Shown here in pieces: positions 1 through 10,440 of a stretch of DNA of 64,000 nt. Numbering within the stretch: position 1 is the stretch's first letter; each line of letters begins with the position of its first letter. The position numbers were made by a program, and so were the translations under genes. Below the pieces are notes generated by a model, which ran no database searches, was not told where the DNA came from, and saw only the letters and a list, made by a program, of their open reading frames with translations. The stretch comes from Euglena gracilis (taxonomy: Eukaryota > Euglenida > Euglenophyceae > Euglenales), in NCBI GenBank assembly GCA_039621445.1, contig CP154956.1, forward strand, positions 310,001 through 374,000, read 5' to 3'.

Positions 1-1366
1 CGGCTTATTTTCCGGAATGATTCTGGTTATAAATATTGTATACCCCAAGACCTGGTTGATGATGTGATTTTGAGCTATCACAACCATGGTCACCCTGGGG
101 CCCCCAAACTTCTTTCACTAGTGGGTCGCAGATATTGCACAACCCTGAGTGAAAAAGAATTATATTCGCGCTGTTTGCGAATTTCGCAACGGTGCCAAAT
201 TTGTCAGGCTGTGAAACCGCGCAGAGGTACCCCCCCTGGTACGATGGACTTTTTCCCCGTACCACCTGACATTTTTACATCCCTCTGCATGGATTTTCTC
301 GAACTTGAACCTTGCAAAGGATCAGATGACAAAATTTACGATTACGTTTTTTGTTGTCGTCTGTCGGCTGAGTGGGTACATAGTAGCCATTCCATGCCGG
401 AAAGCAGGGTTGACAGCCCAAATTTTGGCATCCATATTCCTGGAGAAATGCATCTGCTTAATGGGTTTACCGAACGAAATCGTGAGTGATCAAGATCACT
501 TGATCTCTTCGCGGTTTTTCACAACTTTGTGCGGTTTACTCGGCATTGAGCAGCATTTTTCCATTATATACCGCCCGAAAGGCAATGGTAGAGCCGAGGC
601 AGCCGTGAAATCCGTTGTCAATATGCTTCGCCTTTCATTGGCTGACTCGGGTAAGAATTGGTTATCCGTTCTTCATTGGTGTTTATTTTACATCAATACC
701 TTGCCAGGGTTGGTATTACCACACTCACCGTACAAAATTGTTTTCGGACGCGACCCTCCGGCCATAGGGGATATCCCCTCGGAGAGACCCGCCCGAAGTA
801 GCGTCAGCTGTGAAACGTGGTTTGCAGAAGTGGAATCACTCCGCTCTGCAGTCCAATCACGTATCACAGAAATTCATTCCAACAAACGGAAATCGTTTTT
901 ACAAAACTTCAACACACCTGTGTATAGTCCAGGTGACCGCGTGTGGGTACGGAATAACCGCACCCGCATGCAATCTTCCAAGCTAGATCCTCTTTGGCTC
1001 GGCCCATGCGAAATTTTGGAGAGGTTAGGTGGTAGCGGGCGATATAAAGTTGCCTTGCCCAACGGGATTGAGGACGTCCATATGGACGACTTCAAACCGT
1101 ACCTAAGCCCCCCAGACGGAAAAGCTATCCCCTGCCTTTATTTCAAGCCCCGTTCCAGATTACCTGAAACGGACGACTTTGTGGTCGATAAGATAATAGA
1201 CCACAAGGTCGACAGGGGTGTGCACTACTGGAAAGTTCGCTGGAAAGGGTATGGGCCAGAGGAGGACACTTGGGAGCCAGCATCCAGTTTTGTTGGATAC
1301 GTCCAACAGGATTGGAAGCTGTGGAACAAGCGCAATAACATAGACATAAACATAAACGCCTTCTGA
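1..1366 (+). pseudogene. Chromovirus (Ty3/gypsy) pol 3' end: integrase and chromodomain, frameshifted
   Basis: This is the C-terminal part of a Ty3/gypsy polyprotein, cut off by the window start. From base 1 one frame gives the integrase zinc-binding module (YHNHGHPG, then CQIC) and the first catalytic Asp in LCMDFLEL (near 289-306). At a T run around 346-352 the reading must move to the next frame, which carries VVVCRLSGY, the second Asp (VSDQD, near 482-496), the catalytic Glu (GRAEAAVK, near 590-612), an SH3-like C-terminal region ([19 protein letters not shown]) and a chromodomain (from DDFVVDKII to the [13 protein letters not shown] signature, about 1170-1340), ending at a TGA. Integrase inserts the cDNA into the host genome and the chromodomain is thought to guide it to marked chromatin. 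The shift may be a real mutation, a homopolymer sequencing error or, less likely, programmed. No LTR is recognisable. Confidence 0.88.
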
Positions 1367-1561
1367 AACGATTTCGTTTTGGAGAATGCGTGTGTTTTAT
1401 GTGAATGTTTCGCGTTTATACCCCCCCCTGCACTTCATTATTTCTCTATCTTTCTCGCAGAGTTTTGATTAAGATAGAAGCCTTGTTTTTTCAGTGCTCT
1501 CGCACTCAAATCGACTGACAACAAGGTTATCCTTAGTTGTCGTCGTCGTTCGGGTAGCATC

Positions 1562-4500
1562 ATGCTGCCTGGGCGCGGACCTGGACCAGGTCCACCATGG
1601 CCGCAGCCTTCTGGCGCGCCATACCCTCAGTACCCTCAGTATGCTGAGGCCCCGATTCCGGGTGCCCCACATGCTGAGAGGGTTTCAGCCCCGGTATTCG
1701 CCGCGGCTACCAGCAGCCGGTCCGCATATGCGGTACCAGATCCATCTGCCGTCCAGCAGCCGGCACCTCAGCCACCAGTGCAGCGCAGATCGCGCCTGCC
1801 CCCGTATGCGGGAGAGATGATCTTCCGCACTACGGAGACGTTGGAGCGGGCGATGCGTATGTGCGCACACCCCCCAACGGAGCCCTTTATGCAAGCCCTT
1901 TGGGATGCATACTGTGCTCAGCTGTTGGTGGTAGCCAACACCCCTGTGGCTCAGTGGTGTCCCTGCGGTCAAGCCCTGATGACGGGCAGACGGTATTTCT
2001 CGTCCGCAGCCGATTCCGGCTTCGAACCCGGCGAGACCATGATGGACCTGGGCGTGTATGTGCCGCCCATGCTGCAAACGCAGACGCCGGTGGGATCCCA
2101 CACCGTGCATATGCGTGAGCACACGCCCCCACCGGTAGGTGAGGCTGTGCATGTCCCACCTGGGATGACGAGAATTTTTGCTCGCCCGCCCTCGCCGCAG
2201 CGAATGCCGCCGCGCGAGCCGCCAGCGGAGCAATTTGTCTCGCGGTACGCGACGCACGCGGATTACCCGCGCGGCGCACGCGTGCTCCCAGCCGGACAGT
2301 CGGACGTGCCCTCTGAGGCATACGTCCAACACATGTTCATGCACTGGATGCCACAAGCATCATCGGTCGCCCCTGCCCCTGGCGTTGAGCCACGGAGGCA
2401 GGAGGAGCCCATAGTGGTGGAGGATGAACCTCCCCACCGTGAGGCAGCCCGACCGCCCAGTGCAGCCCCTGTCCAGACTGGGGATGTCCCCCATCGGCAG
2501 GAGGCTCCCTACTATCATATGGCACCTCCGGGAACCGAGCAGGATGAACTTGCTCGGCACTTCCTGCAGGAGCCAGTATTCGCGTCTGAAGAGCACCGGA
2601 CGAGGTATTACGCCTCTCTGGCTGCCCTTCAGGGTCGTGGATACACCCCCTACCATCCGTACCAGCCGCAGCTGCGGGTGGCAACCCCGGTATTACCCGG
2701 TGAGCCCCCGGCAGGAGCGGCAGGATTACCTGCCACCCTGAAGCGCGATAGGGTTACGGAGAACCTTACCCCACAGCCCAGGCGACCCAGCCCACGGGAC
2801 GCGGAAGGCGGTGCGGCAATGCAGGTGGAAGCCAGCCAGGATACCCTGGTCGGGCAACCACCGGCAGTGGCACAGGCAGCGATGAGCCGTCCTGTTGCCG
2901 CAATGCCACCGCCGATCCCTCCGGTATGGAAGGAGCCGCGACCCCCTACGCCGAAACCAAGCCCACGCCAGGCTCCTAGCCAGCGCCCAGCCACGCCGTC
3001 ACCGCGACGTGCAGCGGAACGGCAAGGTCCCTCCCCAGAGATGGAATGGGAAGGTACCGAACCGACTCCTGCCGCACCGAGCGCCCGACCCTCTGGTATT
3101 CGCCAGACAGGGAAGGACAAAGGTAAGGCTGAGGGCAAAGGCAAGGGAGAAGGCAAAGGCGTGGCCGGCAAAGGTAAGGGTGAGGGCAAGGGTAAGGGTA
3201 CAGCCCGTGAGGAGGAGGAAGAACCAGCAGAAGTCCTCTCGGACTTTGAGCAAATGCTCAGGTTCAAGGAGGAGCTCGAGGACGAAGGCTGGCGAATGCA
3301 ACATGATTACCATGTTGCAGGAAACCGCCCCGTCACCCCTCCGGAGGCAGTCATCGAGGTGGTATTACACCACACCGAAAACAGAGTCAGACAATTCCAT
3401 TACGGAATTGACCTGTACGCCTTCGAAGGTGAAGGTGGCAGACCCTTGCTGGATGCCCAGCCGGGTTTCTGGGAACTCTGGTTTTGGCTGGGATACCCCT
3501 GCCAGAACTGGGGTCTCTTCAGCGACTCCACTGGCCGCAGTTACCTGCACCAGTTAGGATTTCGGGACCAGCATGTGTTGGCCCGAAGGCTGAAGGCAAT
3601 CTTCGACTGTATTCACACAGTCGGGCCCCTCGGTGTGCAGTGGAAATACTACCCACTGAACCCCGACATCGAACGCCTGATCGAGGTGTTGTGGTGCAAC
3701 AACCTCCAGGTGTGGCTGGTGAGCCATTACGGCTCCACCTTCCGCGTTAAGCGCGTTTCCCTGGCTTACCCACAGAGGTATGACCTCTGTTGTAAGTACT
3801 GCCGGCAGGAATTTCCTGTCGACTTCTGGGGATTCGGCGTGCGCGGAAGTCCTCCACCGCCTCGGGATAACCCGGGCCTGGAGATGGGACGCCGCATGCT
3901 TATGCATGTGTGCCGCGACGCCCCGGATGTCCAGGGCAAAAGTCGCCGCGTCCATAAGCAGCGTATTTTTATGCTGCAACAGTTCTGGTGGCGAGCCTGG
4001 ACCACCTACGTCATGGAGGTGTATATACATCTCCGTGACCCCCAGGACGATAGGCCTGGTATGGAAAGCTTGCCACCAGACTACGGCGACCCCGTTGAGG
4101 GACCTCGTCGTCGTCGGGTTATCGCCGACCTGCGCCCCAACTGGCACCTGGCCGGGATAGACCTGGAGGAACATTTGAGGCGACAGTTTGGCGGTACCCT
4201 CGACAGGGAGGTATTCCTCCAGCTGATGAATCACCCGAAGGCCATCCTCGACCTGGGTATGCCGATTCTGGCATGCGTGCAGGAGTTCGAGGACGGGTTT
4301 TTCGAGGTCTGGGAAGACACGCGTTACCGCGGCTTCCTGGGCCCGAACAGGCCTGCCAACGCCTGGGTGCAGCCATCATGGCCGCCACCCTGGCCCAACA
4401 GCGCCAGCAGCAGCACGCTGGCCTTTTACAGGCTGGCGGATGCCCAGGGATGCCGATGGCACCCCGACGATCCTCGTTCGCCCGAGGATCTGCGCGCCTT

Positions 4501-7081
4501 CATCGCCCCAGAGGATGAACCTCTGGCGCGAAGGAGACGGGAGGCGTCAGTCGCTTCCACCACCGCGATTCCGCGGCGGGAGGAACGCGACTGCAGCCCC
4601 TCCGTCACCATTCTGGAGGCAGCGCCGCCGTCTCCGACAGGAACGGCTGTATCATTCGTCTCTGCCCCGCGAGCGGCAGGGGAAAGATCGGTTTCCCCGG
4701 CCCCCGCGACGGCTCCCGTCTGTCCACCGGTAGGTGGAGACCAGGAACTTCCTGAGGAGGAAGGTGAGAACGTGGAGGATATCCTCTACGCTGCTCTGCA
4801 TGCTCCGGCACAGCCTCGGCCAGACGAAGCACCCGCAGGGGATATACCTGTGGCTGCAACGCCTGTCCCGACGGCTGAGCCTCCAGCCGAGGTGACTGGT
4901 ATGGTCGTCGAGGATATCCTCGAAGAACCTGCCAGTCCCACAGCACGCACCTCGTTAGGAGGCCGTGTGCTCGGCGCCGTAGTCACCGGCATTACTGCCG
5001 TGGCTGCTGCACTCACGCCACGAGGTGGAGGCGTAGCATCAAGCTCCGCCGCTGAGGTCGTGGAGACACCAGATGTCGGTGTCCCCACGCCCCCATCTCC
5101 GGCAGCAGTGCAACCACCTTCAGGGGATGAACCCCAGCCGACAGAGCCATCTGTCGCACCGGCTACAGCGGAGGATCAACCTCCTGTAGCACCTGCGCCA
5201 GCGGTTGTGGAGGATCAACCTCCTAGACCGGATGTCGAAATGGAAGTGGAGGAGATACCCCCACGACCACCGACACCGCGCAGGGTCCCTGCCGCCCCGA
5301 GGACAATGGCAGAGTTTCTGGGAGCGCCAGCGCCTGTGGAAGCACCGATTCCGGTGACGACCACAGTGCCACGCCTCGTCGGACAGGATGAACCTGTTCG
5401 GCGACGGCCTGCTGAACAACCCCAGGAACGAATGCCAACCCCTCGGAGCGTCATGCGCGACCCAGCGGTCAGTATGCCCGCTTCGCCCAGACGGCAAACG
5501 TCTACTCCGGCACCATCGGCTCCTGATACCAGGAGTAAGCCGCAGGCGTCGTCTCCTGATTCCGGGAGTGCGAAGCCGAAAGGAGGCAAATCGGGTGCTG
5601 CACCCTGTAAGCCCCCTTCCAAAGGCGGTGATGGGAAACCACCACCGAAAGGTGGCGCTGGAGGTCAGACTGGCGGACAGCCTAAAGGCCCTACGACAAT
5701 GCACGACTATTCGGCCGTTGCATCGTCCGGGTACGGCCAGAGCAAACCGAAAGGTAAGGCTCGTGGTCGACAGGCCCAATCTTCCGCCGGATCGACGGAT
5801 GAGGAGCAGGATGAACCTGCTTCACCTCCTGTGTCTGCGGATGCCCAGCTCTGGACCCAGGATATCCTGACCAGACTAGGCACCGTGGAAGAGAGGACGA
5901 AGAAACTGGCTGCTATTAGGCACCAGAAAGGGTCACTGAATCGATGGATTCAGCCCCTCTTCGTCCGCGGAGAACCTTTCCACTATGTCCCGGAACATAC
6001 CTGGACATTCTGGAACAGGCGCTCACCCAGAGTACTGGCACAGTACTTTGGCGAGGACTGCGTGTTGGATTTCCAGCACGGCACGTCCTTTGCCTGGACG
6101 TGCACCGTATGCCACCATGTGCGGCATAACCAACCGCTTGTGCATGTGTGCAAGCGGCAGGTGCAATCCTCGTGGTTCCATCACAGGGCATATGTGCCGA
6201 ACTGTGTGGCGCTCGTATGTGGCGAGTGCCTGAACGCCTGGAAGCACAGCTTGAACTACTCCTACAGTGAGAATGCTCACGACAGGGATATCCCTGCCTT
6301 GTGCATCAACTGTATAGGAGGCAAGTTCGTGCAGACTGCTGATGGAGCAGTCACCACCATTGTCCCCCAGCACTGGGAGACACTGGAGAAGTGGAAGAAG
6401 GAGTACAAGCAGGTGGAAGGCCGCCTGAAGCACTCCGACTTCCGAAAGGTAGAAAGCTACCGCCACACGGGAATGGCCCGTGAGTTCCAGATCGACGCTG
6501 GGGCAATGCGCCTCGCCGTCGAGGAACACGCCAAGGTAAGAATGCCTTACCTCTGGACTGATGGCGACTGGGAGACACAGGTTTACCCCCTGTTCTCCAA
6601 GCGTCAGCATGGCGGATACGCCTTGCCACTGTGGCCTCCTGAAGAACACGATTTGGTGGACTTCAGAGGTTGGTTGGCGGCTGTATTACGGCCCCATACC
6701 GCAGTAGTTCGGACAGCGAGGTGGATGTATGACATCAACTTCAAGCAGACCCCGGGGATGCCCCCGCAGGTGCCTGCGAATCACCCCCGGATGAATTACA
6801 TCATCTGGCCGGTGATGCTGCCCAGAATTTTCTGGGAGCAACTCCAACGGTATCTTCAGCATCATGCTGAACGTACCAGGGAGAAGCTGCCGGATAATTG
6901 GATCAAGGACTGGGAGACCCCTTCCTTTGATGTCAACGATCCGGAGCTCAACACCATTCGGAGTGAATCAGCTCCGCCGCGTTCCCCACGCCAACTGGAG
7001 TTGGTTGAGGACCCATTAGGGGACCCCCAACACGACTACTGGCGTGAGGTCCGCGAACGTCCAGCCAATAAAGGCAGGTGA
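1562..7081 (+). CDS. Uninterrupted 1839-codon ORF, unknown function
   Basis: I do not recognise this protein. The frame is open for 5.5 kb with no repeat decay. It follows the chromovirus pol by 195 bases in the same phase, where some Ty3/gypsy elements keep an extra or env-like ORF. Residues ~1-540 are rich in Pro, Ala, Gln and Glu and carry a short cysteine pair (WCPCGQ, ~132). Residues ~518-548 are a Lys-Gly stretch. A globular, Trp-rich part spans ~555-970 (includes LCCKYCRQEF near 741). Residues ~970-1420 are Pro/Ala-rich with recurrent EDEPP/EDQPP-like peptides. The C-terminal part (~1430-1810) holds a Cys/His set (CTVCHHV ~1512, CGECL ~1553, CINC ~1580) that could bind zinc. It could be a retroelement structural or env-position protein, or a host gene. 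ATG 1562 is the first Met after an in-frame stop near 1467. Confidence 0.7.
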   Translation: MLPGRGPGPGPPWPQPSGAPYPQYPQYAEAPIPGAPHAERVSAPVFAAATSSRSAYAVPDPSAVQQPAPQPPVQRRSRLPPYAGEMIFRTTETLERAMRMCAHPPTEPFMQALWDAYCAQLLVVANTPVAQWCPCGQALMTGRRYFSSAADSGFEPGETMMDLGVYVPPMLQTQTPVGSHTVHMREHTPPPVGEAVHVPPGMTRIFARPPSPQRMPPREPPAEQFVSRYATHADYPRGARVLPAGQSDVPSEAYVQHMFMHWMPQASSVAPAPGVEPRRQEEPIVVEDEPPHREAARPPSAAPVQTGDVPHRQEAPYYHMAPPGTEQDELARHFLQEPVFASEEHRTRYYASLAALQGRGYTPYHPYQPQLRVATPVLPGEPPAGAAGLPATLKRDRVTENLTPQPRRPSPRDAEGGAAMQVEASQDTLVGQPPAVAQAAMSRPVAAMPPPIPPVWKEPRPPTPKPSPRQAPSQRPATPSPRRAAERQGPSPEMEWEGTEPTPAAPSARPSGIRQTGKDKGKAEGKGKGEGKGVAGKGKGEGKGKGTAREEEEEPAEVLSDFEQMLRFKEELEDEGWRMQHDYHVAGNRPVTPPEAVIEVVLHHTENRVRQFHYGIDLYAFEGEGGRPLLDAQPGFWELWFWLGYPCQNWGLFSDSTGRSYLHQLGFRDQHVLARRLKAIFDCIHTVGPLGVQWKYYPLNPDIERLIEVLWCNNLQVWLVSHYGSTFRVKRVSLAYPQRYDLCCKYCRQEFPVDFWGFGVRGSPPPPRDNPGLEMGRRMLMHVCRDAPDVQGKSRRVHKQRIFMLQQFWWRAWTTYVMEVYIHLRDPQDDRPGMESLPPDYGDPVEGPRRRRVIADLRPNWHLAGIDLEEHLRRQFGGTLDREVFLQLMNHPKAILDLGMPILACVQEFEDGFFEVWEDTRYRGFLGPNRPANAWVQPSWPPPWPNSASSSTLAFYRLADAQGCRWHPDDPRSPEDLRAFIAPEDEPLARRRREASVASTTAIPRREERDCSPSVTILEAAPPSPTGTAVSFVSAPRAAGERSVSPAPATAPVCPPVGGDQELPEEEGENVEDILYAALHAPAQPRPDEAPAGDIPVAATPVPTAEPPAEVTGMVVEDILEEPASPTARTSLGGRVLGAVVTGITAVAAALTPRGGGVASSSAAEVVETPDVGVPTPPSPAAVQPPSGDEPQPTEPSVAPATAEDQPPVAPAPAVVEDQPPRPDVEMEVEEIPPRPPTPRRVPAAPRTMAEFLGAPAPVEAPIPVTTTVPRLVGQDEPVRRRPAEQPQERMPTPRSVMRDPAVSMPASPRRQTSTPAPSAPDTRSKPQASSPDSGSAKPKGGKSGAAPCKPPSKGGDGKPPPKGGAGGQTGGQPKGPTTMHDYSAVASSGYGQSKPKGKARGRQAQSSAGSTDEEQDEPASPPVSADAQLWTQDILTRLGTVEERTKKLAAIRHQKGSLNRWIQPLFVRGEPFHYVPEHTWTFWNRRSPRVLAQYFGEDCVLDFQHGTSFAWTCTVCHHVRHNQPLVHVCKRQVQSSWFHHRAYVPNCVALVCGECLNAWKHSLNYSYSENAHDRDIPALCINCIGGKFVQTADGAVTTIVPQHWETLEKWKKEYKQVEGRLKHSDFRKVESYRHTGMAREFQIDAGAMRLAVEEHAKVRMPYLWTDGDWETQVYPLFSKRQHGGYALPLWPPEEHDLVDFRGWLAAVLRPHTAVVRTARWMYDINFKQTPGMPPQVPANHPRMNYIIWPVMLPRIFWEQLQRYLQHHAERTREKLPDNWIKDWETPSFDVNDPELNTIRSESAPPRSPRQLELVEDPLGDPQHDYWREVRERPANKGR

Positions 7082-8204
7082 GGTGTCTGTCAGCGCCAAT
7101 GCGGCGTCTTTCAGCACCCTCGTCAGGTATTCGCCTGACACCCTGTTTGGGTATTCGCCCGAACAGCCCCTTCGAAGACCCTTTGCGGTATTCGCCGCTA
7201 GTAAGTTCCCACCGGGATGCTGCCATGTGCAGGATTCCGTGCGCATGCATGCACACCCCTCTCCCCTCTCCCCTCTCGCGGGCGTGCAACACGCAGCGCA
7301 CAGGGCCGACGGCCCCTTTTCCTTTCCCTTTCTTTTCTTTTCGGCCGTTTGAGGCCTTAAGGCTGCCAGACAGCACAACTTTTCTGGCCTAAGCCAACCC
7401 CCCACTCCTCTCTACTTTCCCCCCGGGGCAAATGCTGTCGCCGGCAGTTGGTTTTGTAGAGTAGGTTTTCCTTTTGCGTGGTCAGGTTTGACTGGCCATG
7501 CGCCCTGCCCAGGTTTGACTGGTCAGAGGCCCCCTCCTTCCACACCCTCCCCATGGGTTTTCCTGGAATGCCCATGGACCCAACCCCAAGTGCCTTTGGC
7601 ACACCCAAACTGGGTGGATGGGTTTGCTTGGCAAGGAAACCGGCCAGCCCCATTTTCCCCAATGGGCTATAATATACTATACCCCATAAGCCACCGCAAA
7701 ATAGGTGAAACCATTTTGCGCGTTTTGGGCTTTTGGGTCCCCTCCTTTCCGCCCCCCCCTTTTGAGTGGACCCCTGTGCGACGGAAAGGGCCCCTGTGGA
7801 TGCGCCAGGGTGCACCTCCCACAGACCAGGTCTGTGTCCGAAATCCCTGTGGCCAGAATGCCTGGTCCAAAGGGGAAATCGGGCATAGCCCTGGGAGGGG
7901 GATGTGTACCAGGCGTATGCTTCTGTCCCCTTCCGTTGAGGAAGTTAGGATGGAAGCAGATCCTATTAGGATCTCCTAATGGGTGCCCCCTTCTCTCTCC
8001 ACAGGTGGTATTCTTCTTATACCTTTTCCTTCCTTTCCTTGGACCGGACTTGGATTTCCAGTCCGTCCTCCCTGCATTGCTCCGTGCTTTGCTTCTTGGG
8101 AAGTGGGAAAAGGGTTTTTACTGTTACTCTGATTTTTAGTTCCCAAGTAGGTGCGCCAAGGCGAAAGCGAAGGCTTTTTGGGAATTGGGAATTGGGGATC
8201 AGAC
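7082..8204. other. Intergenic stretch, no gene seen
   Basis: Short frames only, none with recognisable content. 7120-7200 has a repeated GTATTCGCC-like word, 7480-7540 has two copies of CAGGTTTGACTGG. A plus-strand acceptor-like site (CTCTCCACAG) is near 8004, but no exon can be argued. If the chromovirus had a 3' LTR it would be expected here; I could not identify one. Confidence 0.5.
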
Positions 8205-9300
8205 GTACACTCCAGCCCCCCCTCCCCCCCCTCATTGCCAGGTGCTGCTGTCTGAAAAGAGATCCTGAGAGGCCTGAGATTGAAATGCCCTGCCCACACC
8301 TGGCTGCAAAAATGCCTTTAACTCCACAATTTAATCTTTGACCCCTTGGGGAATGGTCAAGGTGTGGTCCCAACCCCATTTGGTGTGCAAATACACCATT
8401 TTGCAAAGTTGATCTGTCAGAATTATGAGAAAAGGCATTGAAACTAAATAGCTTCTTACTTGCCCTACAATAGAGCTGAGTTTTCTGCAGCTCATCTTTT
8501 GTGCTATCAGCACCTTTCCTAATTCCTTTATTAAGGATTTTAGTTTTTTCTGTGGATTTTCCAGCTGGCCTTTTTTCAAATTGATCCACTGGCCCAAATG
8601 CTTTATTTCCTGAGTTGGTTCCAGACATGATTTGGGGAGGTTTATTCTGAAACCTGCCAGTAAAAGATTTTTTTCATTTTTGCCAAATGTTGTGCTGCTG
8701 TCTTTTTGCTGGGGGCTAACAGCAAAATGTCGTCCAGGTAGATGAAAACTACCTTTCCTTCCTTTCTCCATTTCCTTTCCCAGACTCTCATGAGAGTCAT
8801 AAATTTTTGTGGCAGGCTGCTTATACCAAAGCATGCAGCTTGAAATTGTCAAGTTTCCCCCCCACCTGCACACAAACATGTTTTTCCATGGAAATAAGCA
8901 TCTTTCAGATCTATTTTTCCACAGAACCAACATTTTCTTAAGTATGGGAAGATGTTTCCCATGTGTTCCAATCTGAACTTCTGGGGGTGAAATGGAGATT
9001 TAACTGTCGACAATCTGAAATTAGGCTTTCCTTTGTCTTTTCCCCTTCCTTTTGGAAATGATAAAATTAGGGACAAAATGTTTTGCCTCCTCTGGGGTGA
9101 TTTGCCTGGTTGCCCTGCACATCCGTATTCTCTCAGAATTTTCTGGGCAGTAATTACTTCTTGGGGAGTTTTGAAGGGAACTTTTAAGGACATCTGAAGG
9201 GGGAGGGGAAGATCTGCCCTGACCCCTTCCCTTATTAGGTTTAATACCTCTGTGCCGGCTCCTGCCTTGACCCAATGGGGAATGCTGGCCTGCAGGGCTC
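8205..9300 (-). pseudogene. Element A reverse transcriptase, frameshifted and truncated
   Basis: Minus-strand readings in two frames match element B's reverse transcriptase almost codon for codon: SLKVPFKTPQEV, LEHMGNIFPYLRK, KIDLKDAYF, then LLLAGFRINLPKSCLEPTQ and the thumb region KMSCRKLSSIVGQVRSYLV. The fragments lie in different frames, so the copy is dead. The match ends in RNase H at about 8205. Confidence 0.8.
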
Positions 9301-9399
9301 TGTAGGGGGGAACCCCTGGGTGTAATGTTTCTGGGATTCCACAGGCCCCATCACTGGGGTTCTTCCCCTTGGCTGCCCCATCACTGAGGTCCTCTCTGG

Positions 9400-10289
9400 C
9401 TGCCCCATCACTGGGGTCACCTCTGGCCCTGCCATGGAGCTGCTCAAAGACAGGCTTTCCCCCTGTATTTTAAAGATGGGGGAAGGTCTGTGTCTGCAAT
9501 GGGGAGGTACATATATGGCTGGGGGGTGTTGGGCTGATTACCTTCTGGGGGGCCCTTGTGTAGCCAATCTTGGGCCTCCCCCCCACGGGCTGATGTGGTC
9601 TTGAATGCATTGGCCTCCAATGGCCACCTGATTTTGATTGAAATGGCATCCGTTGGCCTTGATATCCTGATACTCCCCCTGACCACCATTGGCCTCTTGG
9701 ATATAATGGCCTGCATTGGCCTTCCCTTGAAGGGGGGGCTGCTTGCTTGGATGGGCAGCTCCTGAGGGTTTTATGTTTGAAAGAGCTGTGGGGTAAGTTG
9801 GACATACCTTTCCCCAGTGGGATCCTTCCAGGTTGGGATACAGGCTGCCATAGCCTTGCACCTGGGCCCATTGCCCTCTTGGATGATGGCTGCAATAGCC
9901 ATGATTCTGTGCCCCAGGCCCTGTTGAATGATGGCTGCCATAGCCTTGATTCTGATTTGAATCCTTTGGATTTCTGATTTTTCTTGAGAGGCTGCCATAG
10001 CCCTTGCTTTTCACCTGGAAGGGGAGGATCTGAGAAAAATGGGTGGAGTCTTTTGGACCTGTGATGGTAGTCCCCCTCTGCCTTACTGACCACAGTTGTC
10101 CATGGTCCATGGCCATCATTTTGAATGTGGGAGTTTGAAATCTTTGATGCGGTGGGGGGTGGCGGGGTTGCGATGGCCACGGACTGACGTGCTGCCGCCG
10201 CCTCATCAGCTTCTGCACCTGCTGCTGTGTGTACACCTTCCCCTGCTTCAACTGTTTTCTTGGAAGCTCGTTGAAGCTCTTCTTGGCAG
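9400..10289 (-). pseudogene. Element A Gag-like region
   Basis: Gag-like reading of subfamily 1, open from the C junction. It contains an Ala-rich stretch (ATPPPP), the motif NDGHGPWTTVV that recurs in every element here, and several RLWQP-type repeats. In the overlapping frame the same DNA reads as GYGS-type repeats, as in element B. Gag of DIRS elements is poorly conserved; the assignment rests on position before the reverse transcriptase and on the similarity among elements in this window. Confidence 0.6.
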
Positions 10290-10315
10290 TCTCGTACTCC
10301 CTCGAGGCAAGCCGA

Positions 10316-10440
10316 TACGGGAGGAAGGGACACAGAGGGCGAAGCACAAAGACATTGTGAGGCCAATGCCTTGCTCGCCGGCGGTTTGTTGTGTGATTGT
10401 TCGCTGCGCTGGGTCAGGAGGACCCGCTTAGTGCCGCCTC
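10316..10440. repeat. Element C right inverted terminal repeat and outer segment
   Basis: The segment holding GCTCGCCGGCGG and GGACCCGCTTAGTGCC is the reverse complement of the left end at 17130-17215. Its outer part (10295-10345) is the reverse complement of an internal stretch at 10590-10665, the arrangement expected of an internal complementary region. Confidence 0.75.

Noticed and set aside
1367-1561. Programmed stop readthrough linking pol and the 1839-codon ORF
   Set aside because: The two share a phase, but a second in-frame stop lies near 1467, so simple readthrough would not join them.
7082-8204. 3' LTR of the chromovirus
   Set aside because: No TG...CA-bounded repeat partner is in the window and no convincing polypurine tract was found; the upstream LTR is outside the window.
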